A stretch of 64,000 nt of DNA from Sulfuritalea sp. (GTDB lineage: Bacteria > Pseudomonadota > Gammaproteobacteria > Burkholderiales > Rhodocyclaceae), in assembly GCA_030680805.1 (NCBI GenBank), contig JAUXUK010000047.1:39291-103290 (forward strand), written 5' to 3'. Of this stretch, positions 26,118 to 32,701 are shown one piece after another. The translations under genes were made by a program, and so were the position numbers. Each line of letters opens with the position of its first letter. Position 1 is the first letter of the stretch. A model generated the notes under the pieces. The model had not been told where the DNA came from and ran no database searches. It was given only the letters and a program-made list of their open reading frames with translations.

Positions 26118-27499
26118 GATGATTGTCCCTTGGAGAATTGCTGGGTCAGGTAAGCGCTGGTGCTATCCATGCTGGCGAGCAAGCTGTTGAGGCGGCTATA
26201 GGTACTGGTGTATTGTTTTTGAAGAAACGTCATCCGGACTTCCAGTCTGCTGATCCGGTCGTTGTACTCTTTGATGGACGTGTTAAGGCTGGTGGTACGA
26301 GCATCGATCAGGCCCCCGCCTTGAACCACGGAGGTGGCCCACGTGTCCAGCCGGGTGGCGAAACCCGTCGCACCCGAGAACAAATTGGTGACATCGGCGA
26401 AATCGTTCGCGATGGCACCGGTGAGTTTGCTGCTGTCCAGTTTCAGCGTGCCGTCTGCCTGGATGGCAATGCCGACTTGAGACAGCGTGGTCAGGGTGCC
26501 GCCGCTCGCGCCCGTAAGAAAAATGCCGCGCAATTGATCCAGCATGATGCGTACCGTGCCGTCACCCGCCAGCACCGGGGCCGCGGTGGTGGCGCTACCG
26601 TAGGCGGAGCGAGACTTGAGCTGGCTGGTCAGGGCATTGTACGCATCGACAAATCCCGCTGCCGCCGTACTGATGGCGCCGGTGTCGCGCGCCACCGTCA
26701 GGGTCGCCGGTGTGCTTTCCTTGCTCAAGGTAAGCGTGACACCCTCAATGGCGTCGGTGACGGTGTTGGACGACTTGATGATCTGGATGCCGTTGATCGT
26801 GAAGTCGGCATTCGCGGCGGCAACCGTCTGTGCCATGGGGACGGCCGGGGCAGGGGCCGGAGCGTTTTCGGTAGGGTTGTACGCCAGCAGGTTGTTTATG
26901 TCGGCGTCCCCGCCTGTCAGGACGGTGATCTTGTTGATGGCGTTGCTCAATCCCGTGCTGTTCGAGGACAGGGCGAGACGATAGGGTGTGGCGCCACCGG
27001 CGTTGATGATGGTCGCCGTTACGCCGATATTTGCGGCATTGATCGCGGTGCGTATGTCCTGCAGCGTAGCGCCTGCGGCGATCGCGATGTCTGTATCGGT
27101 GGTGCCGACCGTGAATCTGACGGTCGACACTCCAGCGCCTATGGGCGCGGTATCACTAAATTGCCCGGCTGCCGCCAGCTTGCTCGCTTTCGCCAGCGTG
27201 GTGACGTTGATCGAATAACTGCCTGCTGTCGCCGTGCTGGCGGCAGAGGCCGAAAAAACGCTGGTATCGGAGGCCGTGGCGCTAAATCCGCCCAAACTGG
27301 TTTTCAAACCCTGCACGGCGGTTTGAAAACCCGAAGCCAGTCCCTTGAGCGTGCCGAAGGATGAAATCTTGGACTGGTAGCTTGTTACCTTGGTGTTGAG
27401 CTTGTCGATAGGCTGACGCTCAATCGCCATCAACTGCGAAACGAGAGCCTGGACATCCAGGGTGCCGCCGTTCGATGACGCTGGGGTGGTGGTTGGCAT
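26114..27499 (-). CDS. fliD: FliD filament cap protein (HAP2)
   Basis: The 461-residue protein begins with a Thr/Ser-rich tail and the D0-type segment GGTLDVQALVSQLMAIERQPIDKLNTKVTSYQSKISSFGTLKG, continues with GTTDTDIAIAAGATLQDIRTAINAA and ITVLTGGDADIN, and ends in a coiled helix (YNDRISRLEVRMTFLQKQYTSTYSRLNSLLASM). FliD caps the filament and assists flagellin polymerisation. It lies 16 bases after flaG and overlaps fliS. Confidence 0.95.
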   Translation of the reverse strand: MPTTTPASSNGGTLDVQALVSQLMAIERQPIDKLNTKVTSYQSKISSFGTLKGLASGFQTAVQGLKTSLGGFSATASDTSVFSASAASTATAGSYSINVTTLAKASKLAAAGQFSDTAPIGAGVSTVRFTVGTTDTDIAIAAGATLQDIRTAINAANIGVTATIINAGGATPYRLALSSNSTGLSNAINKITVLTGGDADINNLLAYNPTENAPAPAPAVPMAQTVAAANADFTINGIQIIKSSNTVTDAIEGVTLTLSKESTPATLTVARDTGAISTAAAGFVDAYNALTSQLKSRSAYGSATTAAPVLAGDGTVRIMLDQLRGIFLTGASGGTLTTLSQVGIAIQADGTLKLDSSKLTGAIANDFADVTNLFSGATGFATRLDTWATSVVQGGGLIDARTTSLNTSIKEYNDRISRLEVRMTFLQKQYTSTYSRLNSLLASMDSTSAYLTQQFSKGQSS

Positions 27500-27515
27500 A
27501 GCCTTGCCTCTTGAA

Positions 27516-27860
27516 CTAAGCCTCTTGTTTCAGCAATACGCCTCGCTGCAGATATTCGTCGATCGAGCGCGCAATCGCCAGCACCTCTCTCGAGGGAATC
27601 TGGCGAATCAACTCGCCGGTTTGTGCGTCCATTACCTGGACGACCGACTTCTTGGTGGTCGGATCCACGCTGAACTCAAGGTTCCGGCCAGACAATTGCA
27701 TTGCCCGGTTGAGAGCGCCCACCGCGCTTTGCAACTGCTGCGCAGAAGGCTCCTGCGGGGCCGCTTGCCTTGCGCCACCACTGACGACTTTTGGCACATC
27801 ATCGCTGACGGGTCTTGCAACCCGTGCAGCCAGATTCGTGCCTGAATTCTGGACGATCAT
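27516..27860 (-). CDS. flaG: FlaG-family flagellar protein
   Basis: The 114-residue protein has a variable N-terminal third and the conserved FlaG end: LSGRNLEFSVDPTTKKSVVQVMDAQTGELIRQIPSREVLAIARSIDEYL. FlaG proteins influence filament length and usually sit between flagellin and fliD, as here. AGGAG lies 7 bases before the ATG. The 71-base gap to the upstream flagellin gene contains a strong stem-loop. Confidence 0.92.
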   Translation of the reverse strand: MIVQNSGTNLAARVARPVSDDVPKVVSGGARQAAPQEPSAQQLQSAVGALNRAMQLSGRNLEFSVDPTTKKSVVQVMDAQTGELIRQIPSREVLAIARSIDEYLQRGVLLKQEA

Positions 27861-27885
27861 TGTCGATCTCCTGTACTGCTACTGG

Positions 27886-27917
27886 AAATGCCCGACCGGT
27901 TGCCCGGTCAGGCATTT
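27886..27917 (-). terminator. Stem-loop after the flagellin genes
   Basis: AAATGCC-GACCGG pairs with CCGGTC-GGCATTT around a 4-base loop; in the - strand RNA the central position is a G-U pair, giving 14 continuous pairs with a GCAA loop. It lies just after the fliC stop and before flaG. There is no T-run, so it may be a leaky terminator or an RNA-stabilising processing element that sets flagellin above flaG-fliD expression. Confidence 0.6.
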
Positions 27918-27931
27918 ACCATGTTAGCTGC

Positions 27932-28624
27932 TTAACGCAACAAAGTCAGCACCGAGTTCGGGGTCTGGTTGGCTTGCGCCAGCACCGCCGTTCCAGCTTG
28001 TTGCAGAATCGTGTTGCGCGTCATGCTGGTACTTTCCGCGGCGTAGTCGGTATCCATGATCCGGCTGTAGGCGGCCGAGAGGTTTACCGATGCGACCTGC
28101 AAGCTGGCGACGGAAGAGGCCAGTGCCGACATGTCGGCGCCGAAGCTGGTGCGAGACGTTGTGACCAGCGCGAGATCGGCAGCGACGGAACCAATGGTCC
28201 CGGTGAGCGCCGGCTTGACGCCGTAGGCCGCGGTCGGGCCGCCGGTTACTGCAACAGAGTTGACAACCAGCACATTGATCCGGGTGTTTTCAGCGATCAG
28301 CGCGGTGGTCTCGGCATTGCCCGCCGGGGTCGTGGCCAGGACTTCAGCCATGCGCTGCAGGTTCTCCGTGATCTGACCCAGATAGCCGTCGGCGGTTTGC
28401 GCCAGCGAAATACCGTCATTGGAGTTGCGAATGGTCGCGTTCGTGGAGCGGATCCGGGTGTCGTAACCGGTCGCAATGGCCAGACCGGACGCGTCGTCCT
28501 TGGCGCTGTTGATGCGCAGGCCCGAAGACAGGCGCTGCTGCGCAGTTTGCAGGTCAAGGGCCGACTTGTTCAGCGCTGCGCCTGCGAACAGGGCGGCAAC
28601 GTTGGTGTTGATTACTTGTGCCAT
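27932..28624 (-). CDS. fliC: Flagellin, short form (copy 1)
   Basis: The 230-residue flagellin has the N-terminal D0/D1 signature (MAQVINTNVAALFAGAALNKS, SSGLRINSAKDDASGLAIA) and the C-terminal one (SRIMDTDYAAESTSMTRNTILQQAGTAVLAQANQTPNSVLTLLR). There is almost nothing between them, so surface domains D2/D3 are absent and the protein is near the lower size limit for the family. The text after NLQRMAEVLATTPAGN departs from the usual NLQRxRELAVQ. GGAGATAAATC precedes the ATG. It is the downstream member of a tandem pair, 63 bases from copy 2, differing at about 15 residues. Confidence 0.95.
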   Translation of the reverse strand: MAQVINTNVAALFAGAALNKSALDLQTAQQRLSSGLRINSAKDDASGLAIATGYDTRIRSTNATIRNSNDGISLAQTADGYLGQITENLQRMAEVLATTPAGNAETTALIAENTRINVLVVNSVAVTGGPTAAYGVKPALTGTIGSVAADLALVTTSRTSFGADMSALASSVASLQVASVNLSAAYSRIMDTDYAAESTSMTRNTILQQAGTAVLAQANQTPNSVLTLLR

Positions 28625-28687
28625 GATTTATCTCCTAAATGGCTGACTGGAACAATGATGTCATCCGTGACTCAGAGTGCTCGCTGC

Positions 28688-29380
28688 TTAACGCAGCAAA
28701 GTCAGCACCGAGTTTGGAGTTTGGTTTGCCTGCGCCAGGACCGCCGTTCCCGCCTGTTGCAGAATCGTGTTGCGGGTCATGTTGGTACTTTCCGCGGCGT
28801 AGTCGGTATCCATGATTCGGCTGTAGGCGGCCGAGAGGTTCACCGCTGCGACCTGCAAGCTGGCCACGGAAGAGGCCAGTGCCGACATGTCGGCGCCGAA
28901 GCTGGTGCGGGCAGTTGTGACATTGGCGAGGTCGGTCGCGACAGTACCAATGGCTGCACCAAGGGTTGGTTTGGTGCCGTAGGCCGTCGTCGGGCCGCCG
29001 GTAACCGCCGCAGAGTTGACAACCAGCACATTGATCCGGGTGTTTTCAGCGATCAGCGCGGTGGTCTCGGCGTTGCCCGCCGGGGTCGTGGCCAGGACTT
29101 CAGCCATGCGCTGCAGGTTCTCCGTGATCTGACCCAGATAGCCGTCGGCGGTTTGCGCCAGCGAAATGCCATCATTGGAGTTGCGAATGGTCGCGTTCGT
29201 GGAGCGGATGCGGGTGTCGTAGCCGGTCGCGATGGCCAGTCCGGACGCGTCGTCCTTGGCGCTGTTGATGCGCAGGCCCGAAGACAGGCGCTGCTGTGCA
29301 GTTTGCAGCGAAATTGCTGACTTGTTCAGCGCTGCGCCTGCGAACAGGGCGGCAACGTTGGTGTTGATGACTTGTGCCAT
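28688..29380 (-). CDS. fliC: Flagellin, short form (copy 2, promoter-proximal)
   Basis: This 230-residue flagellin is about 93% identical by eye to the adjacent copy. Differences cluster in the central segment (NSAAVTGGPTTAYGTKPTLG against NSVAVTGGPTAAYGVKPALT), where filament surface residues lie; Ser/Thr content there is high, offering O-glycosylation sites. GAGGAGATTCATC precedes the ATG. A sigma-28-type promoter lies about 105 bases upstream. It adjoins the glycosyltransferase operon ending at 29647. Confidence 0.95.
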   Translation of the reverse strand: MAQVINTNVAALFAGAALNKSAISLQTAQQRLSSGLRINSAKDDASGLAIATGYDTRIRSTNATIRNSNDGISLAQTADGYLGQITENLQRMAEVLATTPAGNAETTALIAENTRINVLVVNSAAVTGGPTTAYGTKPTLGAAIGTVATDLANVTTARTSFGADMSALASSVASLQVAAVNLSAAYSRIMDTDYAAESTNMTRNTILQQAGTAVLAQANQTPNSVLTLLR

Positions 29381-29484
29381 GATGAATCTCCTCTATCGCT
29401 GACTAAGATAATGATGTCATTCATGACATCAACTTCGGCTCGCCCTTGATATTCAGTGAGGCTTGCAAACCGCCGTTGGAATCT

Positions 29485-29511
29485 CTATCGGTTGATCGGC
29501 TGGAAACTTTA
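29485..29511 (-). promoter_or_regulatory. Sigma-28 (FliA)-type promoter for flagellins
   Basis: Read on the - strand, TAAAGTTT at the -35 position and ACCGATAG at -10 are 15 bases apart counted from TAAA, as in the TAAA-N15-GCCGATAA consensus (6 of 8 in the -10). It lies in the 266-base gap between the TPR operon end and the flagellin ATG. A decoy GCCGATCA overlaps the spacer but is at the wrong distance. Confidence 0.65.
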
Positions 29512-29646
29512 GGGTGAAAACCAAGCATCTGATCTTGCCTGCTGCCTGAAAGTGTTTTATCGGTCGCGATTGGCAAAGCTTTAGCCGGAAGTCGATGCGG
29601 CAGGCCAATAAGCCAGTGAATCAAATACTTGGAGTTGTTGGCGCAG

Positions 29647-32600
29647 TCAATGGCTCGCCGGCGGCGGCGGATCAGCGATTGCCTGCCCGGGTCCATTCGA
29701 CGGATTCCGCCAGCTAGCCGTCAGTGAACAAAGGAAGTCAACCAAGTCGTCTGCAGGCTCTTGATCTTCATACAAAATTTGACTGTTTGTCAGTATTTTT
29801 GCCTTGATTCTTTCTCGCAAATGCGGGTTGCTGGCGATCTCGACTGCTTTCCGGGCGTAGCCCTCGGTGTCTTCTGCGATGCATTCCGCCAAGTCAAACG
29901 TCTCACAATAGTACGCACCCACCCGCCCCCGCATGAACTCGCCCCTTCTGGTTACCAGCGGTGTGCCGGTTATGGACGTCATGGCCACCGTTGAACCTAT
30001 GCCAAAGTGGAACGGATCCAGAACCACATCGGCCGCTGCAAGGGCGCTGATGAAGTCGGCTGGATCCTTCAGCCAGGGCAAAAAGACGATTCGCTGCCTG
30101 AGCCCTGCGGGAATAGTGCTCTCGAAGCGTTTCAGCAGGGCTGTCTTCCACCAACATCGCCGCCAATCTTCAAATAGAACGACCACGCCATTGCCATCAA
30201 GCTGCAGGATTCTGGCTATCGCCTCATCGAAATCAGGATGAAGTTTTTGCATGCTCATGGGACACATGTAGATGTGCGACCCGGTCGGCAAATTCAGTTC
30301 GTGGCGGGATTTGAGCCTTGCCGGCAGCGCCGGACGTCCGAATTGAGCCAACGGTCTGGGCAAGCGAAACAACTTCTCGCTGTAATGCTCATCGGCATCT
30401 CGGGGCTCCATTCGATCAGCCGACAAGAAATAGTCCATGGTGGCGATGCCTGTCGTCACCGGATGGCCGCCCAAAACACACTGCGTTCGGGCCAAACGAG
30501 AAAATGCCAGGAAATAGCTCAATGGCTCCATGCCGATATCGAGGTAGACCAAAACGTCCAACTCCAGCGCGGCAATCATTTCCCGGGCACGAACCAGGTT
30601 GTAAGACAACTGCACGCGCTGACCGACAAACTCCGAGTAGAGCTTCTCATCGATGGGCTGGCTGGAAATCAGGCTTACCTGAAATTGCTCTTTCAACGAC
30701 AAGGTTTCGATTATCTTGCTGAAACAAAGTGAGACCGGATGCTTGTACAGAAACTTGGATAGAAATCCGACGCGAATCTTCTTCGCGGCGTCTGATTTCG
30801 GTTCGGTGCAGTGTGGAGCGACATGGAGCAGTGATGGACAGACCTGCTCATAGTATTTCGCCACCTTCACTTGCAAGTCCCGGTCATTCAAGCCGTGATA
30901 GGCCAAGAAGAAGTTGGCCTCGCCGACACTCTTCAACGGGTCGTCAATAGTCAATCCGTCCGCAATCAGTTTGTCCAGGTTCCGCTCAAACTCCGCCCGG
31001 CTTTTGAGCAATTCCTGCCTTGTGCCCATGATGGCGGGAAGCGCAAATGCTTCCTTTGTTTGAGCGCCACAGAAGCCCAATTGATGAGCTTTGGCGTAGC
31101 TCGCCCTGGCCTCGTCCAGTCGTCCCAGACTCTTGAGGGGGTTGCCCAAACCGAAATGCGCCTCAGCCAAATCCGGCTCGATCTGCAGTGCCCGCCGGTA
31201 GCTGGCTTCGGCCTCTTCCAGGCGATCCAGGTTATGCAGGACGCCGCCCAGATTGCAATGCAACCCGGCAATATCCGGGTTGATCTCCAGCGCCCGCCGG
31301 CAGCTGGCTTCGGCCTCGATCGGTCTGTCCAGGTCATGCAGGATGACACCCAGGCAGCCATGCGCGTTGGCGTAGTCCGGATTGATCTGCAGCGCCCGAC
31401 GCAGCATCGCTTCGGCCTCGTCCAGCCGACCCAACTCCTTGAGGGTGATGCCCAGGTTGCCAAGCGCCTCAGCCATATCCGGCTTGATCTCCAGCGCTCG
31501 CCGATAGCTGGCTTCGGCTTCGCCGGGGCGGCCCAACTCCTGAAGGACGATGCCCAAATTGCTATGTGCATCGGCATAGTTCGGGCTGATCTCCAGCGCC
31601 CGCCGGTAGCTGGCTTCGGCGTCTCCCGGACGTCGAAGCCTTTTGAGGGTGTTGCCCAGGTTGTTATGCGCCTCGGGATTGTCGGGGTTGATTTGCAGCG
31701 CCCGCCGAAAGTTGGTTTCGGCTTCGTCCAATCGGCCTAAACCCTGAAGAACTACGCCCAGGTTGCTGAGCGTCCTGGGGTTATCGGGCTTGATCTCCAG
31801 TGCCCGACGAAAGCTCGTTTCGGCCTCGTTCAGACGGCACTGGTCTTGCAGGATGACGCCCAGATTGCCATGCGCATCCACGTAATCCGGGTTGATTTCC
31901 AGCGCGCGTCGGTAGCTGGTTTCGGCTTCGCCGCGACGTCCAAGTTCCTGCAGGGTAACGCCCAGATTGAAGTGCGCCTCGACGTCGCGTGGCGACAGTG
32001 CCGCCGCTCTTTGCATGGGCACCAGCGCGTCCGCCGTCCGTCCCATCTGTTTGCAGGCCGCGCCCAACGCCTTCCAGCCAAACTCATGCTGAGGGAAGCG
32101 CACCGTCATCGCCTGGGCGAGTGCTGCGGCTTCCGCGAAGCGCCCCTGGCCAAACAGATCTACCAGTGAATCTATCTCCCTGGGGCCGGGACTCCCACCC
32201 TTTTGCGGGGCGGATTTTCCGGTTGGCTTATCCGGCGTGGCGGGTTTCGCTTTGGGCTCCTCAGCGACCTGCTTCCCCTCTTCGAGACGCGCGGCCAGCG
32301 CCTCCACTTCGTCCCCTTGCAGTCCCTGTTGACGGGCCAGTGCCAGCACGTCGCGCGCAGTCTCCAATTGATCGGCTTGAGCCAGGGCGTCGATGTAATT
32401 CAGCCAGTACCGCTCGCGCGACGGGTCGGCCTCCAGCGCCGCCATGAAATACGGCAGCCCTGCCGCAGGCTGCTTGACCTGCACCGCCATGGCCCCCATG
32501 TTGTTGTTGGCCTCGGCGTGACACGGGTCGGCCTGAAGAATGGACTGGTAGAGCGCTACGGCTTCTTCCTGTCGGCCGGCCCGATGGTGCTCCACCGCTT

Positions 32601-32661
32601 GCCGGAGTGTTTGCTCAATGTCCAGGAGGGCGGCTTGCCGCGGCGGTTCGGTGTTCGTCAC
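29647..32661 (-). CDS. Giant TPR protein with divergent GT41-like glycosyltransferase end
   Basis: The 1004-residue protein has an N-terminal TPR-like segment (~1-90), a charged linker, then at least nine consecutive 34-residue TPRs (~200-520; typical unit AEASYRRALEINPDYVDAHGNLG). The C-terminal ~400 residues resemble the OGT/SPINDLY/HMW1C fold: KIRVGFLSKFLYKHPVS, LGGHPVTTGIATMDYFLSAD and LDPFHFGIGSTVAMTSITGTPLV. Several positions differ from the canonical GT41 set found in its neighbour, so substrate or activity may differ. No signal or membrane segment is seen, so it is cytoplasmic. It ends 266 bases from the flagellin gene, and flagellin is a likely acceptor. Confidence 0.82.
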   Translation of the reverse strand: MTNTEPPRQAALLDIEQTLRQAVEHHRAGRQEEAVALYQSILQADPCHAEANNNMGAMAVQVKQPAAGLPYFMAALEADPSRERYWLNYIDALAQADQLETARDVLALARQQGLQGDEVEALAARLEEGKQVAEEPKAKPATPDKPTGKSAPQKGGSPGPREIDSLVDLFGQGRFAEAAALAQAMTVRFPQHEFGWKALGAACKQMGRTADALVPMQRAAALSPRDVEAHFNLGVTLQELGRRGEAETSYRRALEINPDYVDAHGNLGVILQDQCRLNEAETSFRRALEIKPDNPRTLSNLGVVLQGLGRLDEAETNFRRALQINPDNPEAHNNLGNTLKRLRRPGDAEASYRRALEISPNYADAHSNLGIVLQELGRPGEAEASYRRALEIKPDMAEALGNLGITLKELGRLDEAEAMLRRALQINPDYANAHGCLGVILHDLDRPIEAEASCRRALEINPDIAGLHCNLGGVLHNLDRLEEAEASYRRALQIEPDLAEAHFGLGNPLKSLGRLDEARASYAKAHQLGFCGAQTKEAFALPAIMGTRQELLKSRAEFERNLDKLIADGLTIDDPLKSVGEANFFLAYHGLNDRDLQVKVAKYYEQVCPSLLHVAPHCTEPKSDAAKKIRVGFLSKFLYKHPVSLCFSKIIETLSLKEQFQVSLISSQPIDEKLYSEFVGQRVQLSYNLVRAREMIAALELDVLVYLDIGMEPLSYFLAFSRLARTQCVLGGHPVTTGIATMDYFLSADRMEPRDADEHYSEKLFRLPRPLAQFGRPALPARLKSRHELNLPTGSHIYMCPMSMQKLHPDFDEAIARILQLDGNGVVVLFEDWRRCWWKTALLKRFESTIPAGLRQRIVFLPWLKDPADFISALAAADVVLDPFHFGIGSTVAMTSITGTPLVTRRGEFMRGRVGAYYCETFDLAECIAEDTEGYARKAVEIASNPHLRERIKAKILTNSQILYEDQEPADDLVDFLCSLTASWRNPSNGPGQAIADPPPPASH

Positions 32662-32701
32662 GATGGATTTCCAGGGGGAGTCAACACGATATACAGCGTG
32701 T

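Noticed and set aside
27815..29320. 501-codon open frame on the + strand opposite both flagellins
   Set aside because: Repeats only because the flagellins are duplicated; the real genes lie on the other strand.
29421..29696. 91-codon - strand frame between the TPR gene and flagellin
   Set aside because: It overlaps the end of the TPR gene and spans the sigma-28 promoter and leader; the peptide has no recognisable features.
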